This document shows positions 23,129 through 34,824 of a stretch of 64,000 bases of DNA, in pieces. Under the pieces are notes generated by a model, which worked only from the letters and a program-made list of their open reading frames with translations, was not told where the DNA came from and did no database searches. A program made the translations under genes and the position numbers. The stretch is taken from the NCBI GenBank assembly GCA_921293015.1, contig OV121082.1, positions 21,183,748 through 21,247,747 on the forward strand. Reading direction: 5' to 3'. This DNA is from Phorcus lineatus. Its lineage: Eukaryota; Mollusca; Gastropoda; Trochida; Trochidae. Positions within the stretch are counted from its first letter, which is position 1. The number at the start of each line of letters is the position of its first letter.

Positions 23129-23819
23129 AATTTCCCTGTCTTTCTGTAATTGCATCTTGATATCATTGTCCTGTCCATCCAATTACAAATGTCCACCTCT
23201 TGCCAACAAAATACATCATGGTAAATATCTTAGCAAAAGAAGCAATGAAACCACTAACAACAAGATAATTTGAACGTCAGGTCACATTCTGTAATCACAG
23301 AAATCCATGATGATGCTAAGACTGAACACTCTGTGATGGTCAGTATTGGGAATTATGGTGTCCAGAACTGATTGGTCAAAATAACTTGATTGATTAAGGA
23401 AGGGGGAGATAGTCAAAATTGATTTGATTCAGAAATTGACAGCTGTATGAAGTCTCCTTCATTTCCAATTTCTTGAAGCGAATTGAACTTAAATAAAGAA
23501 ACTGATTGTTTTGAAAACAAAGAATAATCATACTGTTAAACTTAACAAGCACTTGATTGCATTCTCATTGTAATCTAGGCAAAATCCATCTGTATGTAGA
23601 TTCGGTTTTCTGGACATTAAATATAAATGAAAATTGACATTTTACCAATGTGGAACATTTTCCTCCATTACAAAGCTAAACAAAAATTCATTGAATTCTT
23701 ACTATCAGACTTTCAAAATTTCTTTTAAATTGTTACTTTCAGATTTTCTATATTTCTTTTGATTTCATCAATGTTTCTATATACACATTTTACTTTTTGT
23801 TATATTCATTTCCTCTGAC

Positions 23820-24910
23820 TGATCCAAATGGACAATTATTGTTTACATTATGGAGTTCATCTTCTGACAGGCCGCCAGACTATCTGTGACAACTTTCAAA
23901 TTGACAATCACTGTTGACAAAGTGTATACACATGCAGCCATTGATGATGCTATTGAGTATTTGTGACAACTTCTGAATGTGGCATCAATGTTGATCACTG
24001 GTAAACCAAAAAGGAGAGGAAACTGTGACCATCCTTGATTAACTCTGTTTGGCTGCTTCTGACCAATGTGAACATTGTTTGGGGTTTGTCTGTCTTCCGA
24101 CCAAACTGGTGCCATTGTATACCGTCGATACTGATTCTTTTGACCAATTTGTACAGTTATTCTTTATGCATTTGACCAATAAGGTATGAAAAGATCATTC
24201 AATACATTGTGTTGGCCTCTTGTGTATATTCTTTGTCTATATGCAACCCAATAGACACCAATAAAAACTTAAATCACATGTTTGGAGAGTGTTTCCAATA
24301 ATTGTATTCAACGCTTCAACAATTCCACACCCAACATCACGTTGATTGATTTTGGAAGCTCTGTGACAGTTCCTGATTATCTTTATTTCCTGATGCTGGT
24401 CAGTTGTCAGATAAAGATCTTTAACCATTTGTAGAGTAACCAATATCGTTCCATTGATATTGACGCTTTGACCAAACAAATACCACTGAAATTGACCATG
24501 ATGCCTCTGACAAGTACAATAGAATAAAACATGTAAAGCAAACTGTAGAGAAACTCGGTTGTGCGAGTTATATCGATACTGAATATCAATATTGACCAAA
24601 GTGTAGATTGAGTTCTTGGATATTTTCTGCTTGATTAGTCACAAGAACAGTCTGTGTGCACATTTGACCAGTGATATTGCAACAAGATGTTTGACCAGAT
24701 GGACTGGACACAAGGTTTTGACAAGTTAGAATATTTCCTCTTTTGGGGCAGTATTATATTCCCCTGTATACATTTCAACCCAAAAGACACTATAGAACCT
24801 TCTTCAAGACTCAGTAACAAATTTCAAACAGTTACAATATTTCCTAAACTGAGCTTTTGTGATGCTTTGGGACAGATTGTAATATGCTAAATGAGTTTGA
24901 CCAAACAGGC
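23820..24910. repeat. Degenerate repeat rich in TTGACCA phrases
   Basis: About ten TGACCA-containing phrases on the plus strand (for example near 24052, 24139, 24173, 24467, 24591, 24665, 24691 and 24898) and several 'gtgacaactt' phrases lie within 1.1 kb. This is far more than chance for a hexamer. The period is irregular, so it reads as an old, decayed tandem array. Open frames on both strands inside it are not called as genes. Confidence 0.5.
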
Positions 24911-25849
24911 ACCATTGGCGCCTCCCAATAAAATTCTTTATTCAGAAATATTTATCATTTATAAAGGATTAAACAGAGCAGTATTTTGGCTTTTTCTTAA
25001 TAAATTCATTTGATCTACAATATATTTATGAAGAGTTTGTTTGATAAAGGTTTACATATTCTTTATCAAATTCTTCAAATTCATTAAATTCAGCAATTCA
25101 GTTTCTGTCCATTTAGCCATGGTACATTATGACTTAAACCCAATATGTTCATTAGTGCCATTGGTAGATAGATCTGCTTTGAAATTGAGATCATAAACAA
25201 AAATATTTACCAGCAGGATATAGATATCCCTTGTGATCGTATAAGAGCTATTTATTGGACTGTAGACCATGCATGTGATTTAATTATTAAAGGTATTTTA
25301 ACCTCATAGAGTTTCAAATAATGATGTATCAAATTTATCTTAAGTTAACTCTCAGAAATATTCTATTGATTCAAGGATATGATTTATGTTTACTAATCAT
25401 AAGCTACTAAGACAAAAAAGATTGACTTGACTACAATTTTTCACAGATTATATGCAATGTACAATGTGTCTCCTCTCAAATAAGCAATGAACAAAACATT
25501 CCCTGATCCACTGTCCCTTTTAATAATGCCGAGTATTTTGGGGAAACAAAACTTGAAAAAAAATCTTGAATTTGTTGTAAAATTTTGATATACATTATGA
25601 TGAATGAGTAATGTTTTATGTTGTAATGTCATTTATGTAGTATTTTTCTAAATAAAATACTTTTAACCAAAACATAACAGCCTCAGATTTGTTGAAACTG
25701 AACTTAGAAAGGTGTTCTATATAATTGTTAGTAAAAAAGGGAATAATCTTTTTAAATAGAGATGTTATAAAATCGTATATCGGTGTGTTGTTATTGTATA
25801 CAAACTTTCAAGATTCTTCATTGCCTGACTTATCTTCAAAGCGAGTTAA
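24911..25849. other. AT-rich non-coding stretch
   Basis: Nothing identifiable. Confidence 0.5.
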
Positions 25850-26140
25850 CAAACTTTCTACTCAAATTTCTATGAAGTTCTAGCTAGGTGTGCCTTGTTC
25901 CTAACTCTATGTAAACATAGAACATATGAAAAGAGTTGGGCATTTTATACTGACCGAGTTTATACAAAAACAAGGTTGGTTCCTCTCAAAGATGATAAGC
26001 AAGGTCGGTGTGACTTTAACGAGGTTTGGAAACGTATCTCCTCTATCAGAAGAGTATCAGATGAGAAGGTGTCAGAAGCTGCAACTAGATTAAAGGAAGG
26101 TGTCTACACAGGTGTCGTAACTCGTATCGAAATTGCGTAG
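25850..26140 (+). CDS. Candidate exon or gene fragment, unknown protein
   Basis: An open frame from 25850 to a TAG at 26138-26140 has composition more protein-like than the flanks. It is rich in charged residues and ends in a helix-like stretch (SDEKVSEAATRLKEG). There is no ATG at a sensible place. A pyrimidine-rich stretch ending 'aaacatag' at 25920 could be a splice acceptor, making this a terminal exon of about 73 residues that enters in phase 2. I recognise no domain. It could also be a decayed repeat-derived frame. Confidence 0.3.
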   Translation, partial: QTFYSNFYEVLARCALFLTLCKHRTYEKSWAFYTDRVYTKTRLVPLKDDKQGRCDFNEVWKRISSIRRVSDEKVSEAATRLKEGVYTGVVTRIEIA

Positions 26141-28643
26141 TGGTGGGGAGCAAAAGGTGTCAGAAGGTGCTCTGTGTCATAACTTTATTTCTGAACCTTT
26201 AAATATTTAACTTCAAAATGTTATACTTACCGATGAATGAATTACATTTCAACTTTAGAATAATGATTAGATGTTTTTAAATTTGAATCATTTGCTTTAT
26301 GAATGCCTTTGAAGTGTGTATTTATTTTATATAAAAGACAAGGATATTGGAATGATCAACTTCTTTACTTTTAAAATGCCATTATGACACACTTATAATA
26401 CATAAAAATGGAAAAATGAAAATAAGAAAAGCATCCATTCATACTGTATTATTTTAATTTTTCGTGAAAAATATCAACTTCATTATTTTTTTAAGGCCGA
26501 CATGAAACAATAAAAATCACATGAAAATAGGTAAATGAAAACTATTAAAGAAACCGTCCACACCATAATGTCGCAAAATTTGTGAAAAAACCTTATTTGT
26601 TTACCTACTTTTTATTTTCAAAAACTTTTTCATAATCTGGGGAAATAAGTATCTCACACCAATCAATAAAGCTATATAGCGTTGATAAAAAGAATTTAAA
26701 ATTCACCTGACACAAAATCCATTCACTCAATCTTTATGTCTTTAAGTTCTTTAAGTTCAGTGAACCATCTGCCTTTGGCTTTTTTGGGCCTTTGTCTGAA
26801 AATAGTTTCCGATCCAAGACTAGAGCTGGCGTCACCTCTCAACACTAGATAGAGCTTTTACCATTGAAGGTAAATGACTTAATGCGAGCAGACAGAGTGA
26901 ATCTAACCTAGTGAAATTGATTTACTAGTCACTTTTAAACCACGCTAACCACATTTGCCAGCTCAAACCTATTAGACAATTTCCATCCTAATTCTTACAC
27001 AGGGTTAGAGAAATAAGGTTAATTTTATGGTAATTGAAATTTAGAATCCAGTGTTTTCTTAAAATTTTCAATGCATTTGATATGAGCTGTGTGTTTGAGT
27101 TATTTGCTCGATCAGTGGTCCAACATTTTAACCTTTAAATGATACTTGATAGTTTTCTTTTTTTGGGCTAACTTGTCATGTTTATATGCACTGCATCAAC
27201 TGCTTTGCATATCATTTTGATGAAAAGATTTTTTATTGTATATAATTTCTTTTATCAAAGAAAACTATATTTCATTTGGCTTAAAGATCCCACATAAAGG
27301 GATTTTTGTTAATATCTTTGTTACGGTTGTGAATATAGATATGAAGTATTAAAGTGTTTGAAAGGCGTTTAGAAGTGGTATACTTAAAAAGCAACAATTT
27401 TGGATAACATGTTTTTTATTGTGAAAATACTTCATTTTGGGGTGTATGCTTATTAGTTCATATTGATGAAGTATTTAGCTTATGATCTTTTAACAAATTT
27501 GTACAATAGAGAAGTCGTTATCCAGATCTTGCTGTTAATTGTTATGAAATATGTAACCTTAAAACAAATTACTTTTCACATCAGAGAGACTTATGTCTAG
27601 TCTGTGAAAAGAATACCAATGCACTTGAAAAATGAAAATAAAATGAAGCATCTAAGAATTTCCTTTTTTCACATTTTTCTAGTTTTGTGTAAATTTGCTT
27701 TATATCAAATATAAAGACCTAAGACAGTCTATCTTCTCATAGACCATATACATTTTGATAACATACATTTTCAAAATTCATCTAATATACCTCCATTCCC
27801 AAAGGTATTTCCGAAAATACCCAGACATGGAATTAGTTTTGGATCATCTCAGTTGACCTCTGAAAGCTCCAAGACTGTCAGGAATGGTGCCAGTATGCTG
27901 TCATTTATACTTTACCATTTCCCATACTATAGCGCTTGAGAGGATATAAAATGTATATTGAGATAAATAAACCTGTTTATCTACATTAGATATGGGCATT
28001 GTTGCGATATAATCCCCAGTTGATTCATTGTTTTGATTATGGTGAAGAATCAATAGGAATATGCTGTGGTTATTCCTATATTTGTCAGCTACATGTCTAT
28101 CAAATATACATTGAGATGTATATTTCCTTATGAAATATGCATTCACAAAATTTTTGCTGAACTTGCACAATTGGAGAATTGCATTGTGGATGACATAGTG
28201 TTATTTATGGCTTAAAAGTATTTGCAATGGCATATTTTGTGGTTGATACATCAATAAAATGGACATTGTGAAAGACTGTTATTCCAAAATATAAAGGTTG
28301 TTGAACTGTAATAATAATAAACTTAAATATAGTTGATTGTCAACGGTACGTATCATATTGATATGTGAATACAGTTGATCATGTGATCACAATGAAAAGT
28401 GTTAAAAATGATCTATTTGGGGGAAAGATATAATATGATTCGGTTTGGGTTTTTTTCAAATGAAAAATTGAATTATCATATCTTTATTCTGATCATTACT
28501 AAGATGACAGGATATTAACTCATTTTCATTTTAAAAGGACCTTAAAATACATGTTTCTCCATTTAAGAAAATCAACTAAAACAAATTTTGATTATTTTTT
28601 GTGTGAAAAGATTCTCTAAAAATTACAGACCTTCATAAGAATC
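26141..28643. other. AT-rich non-coding stretch
   Basis: No gene or clear repeat. The minus-strand frame at 27901-28170 lacks domain or splice support. Confidence 0.5.
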
Positions 28644-28658
28644 AAGAATGATGTACAA
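28644..28658 (+). repeat. Target-site duplication, left copy
   Basis: aagaatgatgtacaa is identical to 30423-30437 on the other side of the LINE insertion. It is direct evidence of target-primed insertion. Confidence 0.92.
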
Positions 28659-30152
28659 TTTGATTGGACTCAGACGAACTTTTCTCTTTTGGGAATTAAC
28701 TTCGATATTGATCTTGAGAATATGGTTGACAAAAATTATGGTGAAAATTTTACAAATATTGAAAACCAAATGAATATTTGGTCGGCTCGAAATCTCACTC
28801 CTTTAGGCAGAAACACCATCCTGAAATCCCTTTTACTTCCTAAATTAAATCATTTATTTTCTTCACTGCCAGATCCACCAAAGAATACACTTGAAAAATT
28901 CCAGAAGAAATGTTTTCAATTCATTTGGAGGGGTAAGCCTGATAAAGTTAAACGCGATGTCCTTGTTCTTTTACCTCAGCATGGAGGAATAAAAGCTCCA
29001 AATATTAAGGAAATTATCGCATCTCAAAAGCTAAGGTGGATAAGTAGACTACAAAGTGGAGACAAAAAATGGGCTACTATTTTGGCAAACAGAATAAATA
29101 ATATGAATGAGCTTTGGCTTTCAGATAGCATCTTTATTCGAGATAAATTGATTCCAGAAATGACAAATACTTTTTGGAAGGATGTTCTCATGTCATATTC
29201 AATTTTTATTAATAAGTGTAAAACATCAAGCATTTCAGAAAGCGAACTGCTAAGTCAGTCTTTATGGAATAATGATGGAATAAAAATAGATGGAAAGCCT
29301 ATTATGTACAGATCATGGTATAACAAAGGTGTAATATTTATTAATGATCTGATGCACCACGAGGGTAGACTTATCAATTTTGAGGAATTCGAAAATAAGT
29401 TTAAAATTCAAACTAATTTTTTAAGCTATGAAGGTATAAAAAAGTCCGTTATGTCTTATATCTCTAAGTTAGATATACAAAACATACAGAATGTTTGTCC
29501 AAATCCAATCTATCCTTTTAACTTATTTCATATTAGCGAAAAATTAAGCAGTAAATATATATACACAAAATTAATGGATTCGAAATATGTGCAATTACCT
29601 TGTTACAGCAAATGGGCCAGAATATTAGACTGTGAACTCTCAGAAAAGGATTGGAGAGTATTTAATATGATAGCCCAAAAATGCACTCGTAGTACTGACT
29701 TGAAATGGCTGCAGTATAGGATTATCCATCATATTCTACCTACAAATTGTTACTTATTCAGAATAAAGGTATCGGAAACACCGCTATGTCGATTTTGTAA
29801 TAAAGAATTGGAAACTTTAGAGCACCTATTTTGGTATTGCGACCCGGTTGTAAAAATGTGGAAAAGTTTAGAAAAATGGCTACAAACCGCTCAAATTCAT
29901 ATAAATTTAACAGTGTCAAAGATTATGCTCGGTATAAAAGGAAGAAATAACAATCCTATTAACGCTATCATTTTACTTGTAAAAGACATTATATTCAAGA
30001 ACAGTCAAATAAGGAATGTTCCGAATTTTCAGTATATACTTGGCCAAATCAAACAATACTACGACATAACGAAATGCATTTACTTAGTTTCCGGTGAGAA
30101 TGACCTATTTGTAAAATTCTGGTCATCTCTACACACCATATTGAGAGATTAA
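28659..30152 (+). CDS. LINE ORF2 C-terminal fragment (post-palm RT and Cys/His domain)
   Basis: The frame is open from the insertion boundary for 497 codons to a TAA, with no frameshift. There is no native start codon because the element is 5'-truncated. The beginning (FDWTQTNFSLLGINF) matches the end of the LINE palm region. Residues 46-51 (LTPLGR), 88-93 (FIWRGK) and 109-115 (GGIKAPN) are typical of the thumb and connection part of L1/Tx1-type ORF2. Near the C-terminus, C377-x2-C380-x8-H389-x4-C394 forms the zinc-knuckle-like motif common in these proteins. In a full element this protein primes and copies RNA at the insertion site. Here the nuclease and catalytic residues are missing. Confidence 0.92.
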   Translation, partial: FDWTQTNFSLLGINFDIDLENMVDKNYGENFTNIENQMNIWSARNLTPLGRNTILKSLLLPKLNHLFSSLPDPPKNTLEKFQKKCFQFIWRGKPDKVKRDVLVLLPQHGGIKAPNIKEIIASQKLRWISRLQSGDKKWATILANRINNMNELWLSDSIFIRDKLIPEMTNTFWKDVLMSYSIFINKCKTSSISESELLSQSLWNNDGIKIDGKPIMYRSWYNKGVIFINDLMHHEGRLINFEEFENKFKIQTNFLSYEGIKKSVMSYISKLDIQNIQNVCPNPIYPFNLFHISEKLSSKYIYTKLMDSKYVQLPCYSKWARILDCELSEKDWRVFNMIAQKCTRSTDLKWLQYRIIHHILPTNCYLFRIKVSETPLCRFCNKELETLEHLFWYCDPVVKMWKSLEKWLQTAQIHINLTVSKIMLGIKGRNNNPINAIILLVKDIIFKNSQIRNVPNFQYILGQIKQYYDITKCIYLVSGENDLFVKFWSSLHTILRD

Positions 30153-30422
30153 ATGTTTTGATAATCGACTGTATATATTCTGTTTTACACACAGATCATT
30201 TTCTACTTAGAATATGCACGTCATATTGGCAATGTTTGTTATGTGCATATACCTTCACCAATAGTATAACCTGTATAGCGCTGAAGGTCACTGTAGCCTA
30301 TTTACTTATGTCCTTTTGCTGAAATGTATGATGTTCTTTATTCTTGCTCAACTGTGAATATGTACAAACCGAATGTATGTAAAACTTGAAAAATATGCAA
30401 ATAAAAAAAAAAAAAAAAAAAA
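28659..30422 (+). mobile_element. 5'-truncated L1/Tx1-like LINE insertion
   Basis: A 1.76-kb insertion lies between perfect 15-bp direct repeats. It contains only the 3' part of the second ORF, a 3' untranslated region of about 250 bp (30153-30402), an AATAAA overlapping the start of the tail (30400) and an A-run that merges into the duplicated site. The 5' end is truncated inside the reverse-transcriptase domain, as is usual for LINE copies, so it lacks the endonuclease and catalytic palm and cannot move on its own. The uninterrupted ORF and perfect duplication suggest a recent insertion. Confidence 0.93.
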
Positions 30423-30437
30423 AAGAATGATGTACAA
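30423..30437 (+). repeat. Target-site duplication, right copy
   Basis: Identical to 28644-28658. Its first two A bases merge with the poly-A tail, so the exact edge is ambiguous by a base or two. Confidence 0.92.
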
Positions 30438-31242
30438 AAATGATAATTCATTTATATTATATTTATCAAACTCTATTTATTTCAAGACTAAGAAAGATCC
30501 ACTGCATTCATAAACTTTCTCCAGAAAGTCATGAATATTCCTGGCACGATAATTGAGAATGTCAAGGAATAGTTGGGTTATCTCCGACTTGTCAAGAGAA
30601 GTCAGTTGTCAGATTGATTCAGTGGTATGTTGATTGGTCATATCTAACATTGTCAGAACAACCTCTGGCATCGATGTTTAGAGACTACACCCTGGCTCTC
30701 ATAGAACCATTGAGTTGGAATAGATTCGCCAGTCGTAGACAAACATCAAATTCTGATTAAAAAATTCTCTATAGAATGTCACCTTATTGTTATTGTGCCA
30801 TTAGTCTAACAATTAGACTCTGAAATGAAAAATGCATCAGTTAATTGAAAATTTTCAATATCAAATGAAATGAAAAGGAGACTGAAATTTCTTCATTTTC
30901 AGAAATCAAGCTCTAAAGTCTTTTTATAGACTAGCTTAGGCTTCTACCTTATTTCAGGGTCTGGCCTACAGACTATATAGTGCCATTTACATTGAAGCTA
31001 TAAGCTAAGTTAAGGTCACCTTAGGGATTTGTCCAAGAGGGTCTTTTGACAAGGCTACCTTAGCTACCCTAGGTACCTAAGAGGGGCAGTAGCATATTTT
31101 TTTTTAAATGTGTATTTTCCAATATATGTTTTTGCAATATCTTCATAGGGTCAAACGTCTCATTACTATTCCGCAGTTGTAGAAAAGGGTCAAGTATCAA
31201 GTATCAAGCTAAAGGTGTTGGCGGCCATTTCACCTTTAAAAT
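30438..31242. other. Non-coding stretch with decayed MITE-like block
   Basis: No gene. At 30980-31085 the phrases 'gctaagttaaggtcacctta' and 'aaggctaccttagctaccct' weakly resemble the MITE core at 8617 and 33341. Confidence 0.4.
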
Positions 31243-31456
31243 TACTCGATCAACTTGTTACAATCTATTCAAAATGTATCGCTTACTGATTTATTTCTTT
31301 TGAAAATTAATAGAAAAAAAAAAAGTTTTAAACTACAGTTCGATCAAGATTGTTTTCCGGATATATATTTTAATAAAAAATACTCAATCAATTTGTTACA
31401 ATCTATTGAAAATGTATTGCTTACTGATTTATTTCTTTTGAAAGTTGATAGGAAAA
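31243..31456 (+). repeat. Direct duplication, 137-bp period
   Basis: About 70 bp beginning actcgatcaacttgttacaa (31244) recurs at 31381 (actcaatcaatttgttacaa) with only a few substitutions, spaced 137 bp. The 70-codon frame across both copies has no recognisable protein. Confidence 0.85.
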
Positions 31457-31459
31457 AAA

Positions 31460-32745
31460 CCCATTGATTCTTAAATAATTTTTTGTGTGTTATTTTGAGG
31501 AAGAATTTTACATATCCACAGCTGATCCCAGTCAGATTGTGCTGTTACCAGAAAAACACAATGCTTTAACCTTTTCAAGTCTACAAAAGTACTGGCCCAT
31601 TACCCTGGCTGTTTGATGACTTAATCTGCAGACTAAATATAACTGAGTGTTATGAAATTCTTCGTTTGCCAAACTTGTAATTTTCTGCTGAGAGTAAGAC
31701 ACCATGAATATGTTCCCTTCAACCGTACTCTCTTGATTCAATCATTTCTGTTTGAAGTAACAAATGGGCTTGGGGAAATATCCATCAGTTTGTTCACTTT
31801 GTTTAATCACATTGATTATGACATCCATTTTGTAACATTAAACCTCAAGAATATTCTTTCCAAACTTTGCTTTTTTTAAATACATGTATACTTATGATAA
31901 TACTTTTCTTGATATAGGCACTTTTTTATTCATATTGTAATATATATTTATATATTGCAGTACAGATTGTGAAATTATTGTTCTTATTTGCTAAGAATGT
32001 GAGGACAATTTTGGTGTTAAAGAATACCTGTTTGGCTTTTATTAGAAATGATAACAAGACAGATTTTGAATATATATCCCATCAAAATTTGCGTAGAATT
32101 ATATATTTTTTTAGTTTTTTTAGCGGGACATCTATTTGGTCATATCAATGTCAGGTATATCTATCAATATTAAAACTGTTTCATTTATATACAAAATCAT
32201 ATGTACCTGTTGAACAAAAAATAATCTTTAAAAAACAAGCTCCCAGGTGGCTGGAAATAAATTTAAAAAAACATCCATCAGCCTGATTCAATAACTATTA
32301 CACAACAATAAATGAAAACATTACCAGCCTCCAAGAATATGTTCAAGGTGGTTTCAATAATTTAAGAGGCTCTTGGCAGCTGCTCAGTGTATGTGAACTT
32401 AATTTTTGTAATAGTTTCTACATCAAGCAAACAATTTGAACACAAGCCAGGGATGGGTTCATCTGACCTTAGAACAGCCATGGAAGAAAATAATATAATC
32501 GCAACAAAAGCAGCATAAAGTGCACATTTATTGATGAAAATGCATAACATTTAGCATTGAGGAATGAAAAGCATCAAAATAACATCAATTTGGGTCGGTT
32601 AGCATTTTAAGAATAGCGAGTTCGCAAAATGAAAAACTAGATATGTAATACTTTTACAATGGAGCGTAGTTGATGTCGCACATTCAAGTCCATAAATGTT
32701 GTGTAGCACAACTTACCTCGATAACTGGTGGATTTGTTGATTGTT
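31460..32745. other. AT-rich non-coding stretch
   Basis: No supported gene. The 105-codon frame at 31969-32286 is Lys/Phe/Leu-rich, as AT-rich DNA gives by chance, and starts at a non-ATG codon. Confidence 0.45.
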
Positions 32746-32746
32746 A

Positions 32747-32894
<148 letters not shown>

Positions 32895-33303
32895 CGTAGA
32901 CCAATTACCAGTTGGCTGACAGGTTGGATTTCCTAGCTAATTCATCAACAACATCAATCCATACAGATATAAACATTCACAAAGTTTTTGTTTCAGATGA
33001 CATATCATTCCATTATCTATAATGCATTTATTCAACAAGACATTCCATTAGTAGAAGACAAAATAATTCTATTTAGACAACCGTACTTAAGAGACAAACA
33101 TTGCCTCATAATAAGGGTAACAACCCCTAGTAAATGTCTTCTAAGAGAAATGGTAACTGATCTTCATGTAACATCTGCCACCAACAGATTCCATGCATTC
33201 CTAACCTTGGGGGATCTAAACTCTCTCTCCCCCCCCCTTCCCATAGCTATCCTCCCCCTGCTACCGATACCCCCTCTAAGTGGATCTCCCTTTCCAACCA
33301 GCA
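32895..33303. other. Non-coding stretch with C/T-rich block
   Basis: An open frame from about 32988 to 33407 runs into a C/T-rich block (33220-33300) and then into MITE sequence. I see no coherent protein and do not call it. Confidence 0.4.
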
Positions 33304-33338
33304 CTATAGTCCTAAGAGAGCTTCGAAAATACAGGCCC
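33304..33338. mobile_element. End fragment of MITE type 2
   Basis: 'gagagcttcgaaaatacagg' followed by ccc is the inverse of the left end of the element at 33458 ('gggcctgtattttcgaagct'). One terminus of a second copy therefore lies here. Confidence 0.65.
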
Positions 33339-33457
33339 AGGGCCTGCTTTCACAAAGCAACCTTAACTAAGGTTAACCTTAACTCCCATACTTTAACATT
33401 GCACTAAGGTTACCTTAAGGACTTACGATCACCTTATGGCTTTGTGAAAGGAGGCCC
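33339..33457. mobile_element. MITE type 1 (cacaaag ends)
   Basis: Ends are 'ggcctgctttcacaaag' and the inverse 'ctttgtgaaaggaggccc'. The inside is palindromic around 'aaccttaactaaggttaacc' and 'ctaaggttaccttaagg'. The core 'ctttaacattg.actaagg' is shared with 8617-8702. No coding capacity. Confidence 0.8.
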
Positions 33458-33570
33458 AGGGCCTGTATTTTCGAAGCTATCTTAGTGCTAAGATAGTCGT
33501 AAGTACCATACATTAACATTGGCCTACGACTATCTTAGCACTAACAGAGCTTTGAAAATCTGGTCCCTGG
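33458..33570. mobile_element. MITE type 2 (ttttcgaagct ends)
   Basis: Ends are 'gggcctgtattttcgaagct' and the inverse 'agctttgaaaatctggtccc'. The inside holds inverted phrases 'ctatcttagtgctaagatag' and 'gactatcttagcactaa'. The middle, 'catacattaacattggccta', is related to the type 1 core, so the two types share ancestry. Confidence 0.8.
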
Positions 33571-33584
33571 TCCATCACTAAGAT

Positions 33585-34082
33585 AGACTAAAATTAAGTC
33601 TATGAAATATTTTAATAATAATGATAATATAATAATATATTGCAATTGATAATGCGCAACATCATGCAACCCAAGAGAGAGTTCTCTGTGTGCAGATTAC
33701 ATGTAATTGGTTGTTATCAGGTTCTGTTCTAATCAAAATTCTGTTTGAAAAGCAGTTTTTTGAGTTGAGTTAGCAGTGTTTTGAGTTGATAAAATACTGT
33801 TCCTTATTCCATTATATTCTTTTCTTCGGGCTCTTCTGTGTAGGCAGTCAAATCTGCATTTGCAAAATGAGGACCTGGACTTTATTAAAGGCTCCTATTT
33901 AATACACAGTCAGGAAGCAGGACTATCTCTAAGACTGCACGAGCCTTTAATACAGTCTAGTTTCTCATTCAACATTTCTAGACTTCATCAAAACAGTGTA
34001 TGAAACTATAATTAAGCAAAGAATTATAAACAATTTATTTCATTATTTTTGATAAAACACTTCATAGACTAAATTTAATCAT
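33585..34082. mobile_element. Dispersed family A, palindromic double copy
   Basis: The forward half starts agactaaaattaagtctatg (33585) and runs to the 'ggctcct...cagtcaggaagcaggact' block near 33890-33926. The reverse half runs from 'gagcctttaatacagtctag' (33941) to 'cttcatagactaaattta' near 34080. The outer ends are therefore inverted repeats and the whole unit is a roughly 500-bp palindrome. Other copies in the window look like single halves. No coding capacity. Confidence 0.65.
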
Positions 34083-34090
34083 TGAGCAAG

Positions 34091-34241
34091 CTAGGTCCTG
34101 GTCAATCAATGGGTATAGAATAGGAGCCTTTGTTACAGTCTTACTCATTATTCAGAAAGTCCTAACTTTGTCAATACCTGACCCGAAGGCCATTAAATTT
34201 TGTAATATTCTATTTCAAATATTTCATGAACCAAATCTAAG
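34091..34241 (-). repeat. Dispersed family A, copy (-)
   Basis: Plus-strand text has 'taggtcctggtcaatcaatg', 'ataggagcctttgttacagt', 'attcagaaagtcc' and ends 'ttcatgaaccaaatcta'. This is the inverse of the family order. Confidence 0.7.
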
Positions 34242-34405
34242 CCAGCAATAATGTATGTCTTTTTATTGTCAAACTGAAACTGTTAATCTTAAAAGAGATT
34301 TCATACAGTCTGGATTATTTTTTTTGCAAGTCTCTTGCCATTTGCTATTGTAAGCTAAAGAATTGAATCTAAGACAACTATTCAGTCTGTATATCCCTCA
34401 CCCCT

Positions 34406-34580
34406 AGACTAAAATTTAGTCTATGAAAAATTTTGATAATTTACCGTTCCCTCATCCATAATATTTTTTGTTTGGGCTCCTAATTTCCGTGTGTGTTCAG
34501 TCAATCTAGACTTGCTGAATGTGGACCTAGGCTGTATAAAAGGCTCCTTTATATACACAGTCATGAAGCAGGACTACCCT
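34406..34580 (+). repeat. Dispersed family A, best copy (+)
   Basis: Starts agactaaaatttagtctatg, then 'ccctcatccataatattttt', 'aatctagacttgctgaatgt', 'ggctgtataaaaggctcctt' and 'cagtcatgaagcaggactac'. Used here as the reference for the family. Confidence 0.8.
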
Positions 34581-34801
34581 CTCCCCTACTATGCACCCTC
34601 TTATACTAATCCAAACTTTTAACTAAAGGAAGCCAGGGCAAGTCTGTCTCATTTGTCCGAGTCTAGAATTCTTTAAATTTTCAAACCTTTCCTCAAAACC
34701 AGTATTTGGCAGAAAAGTCTTCTTAAACCCTCAGTTTCAGATTCCCTGCCCCTTGCCCCCTTCTCGGTACCCCTCTTGTGCTGGTATAGCCCTCCCCCAT
34801 A

Positions 34802-34824
34802 CCCCCCCCCCCCCCCCCCCCCCC
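34802..34824 (+). repeat. Poly-C run, 23 nt
   Basis: Homopolymer of 23 C within a C/T-rich block (34740-34830). Confidence 0.9.

Noticed and set aside
32988..33407. 139-codon frame
   Set aside because: Starts at TTG, crosses a C/T-rich block and runs into MITE termini. No coherent protein.
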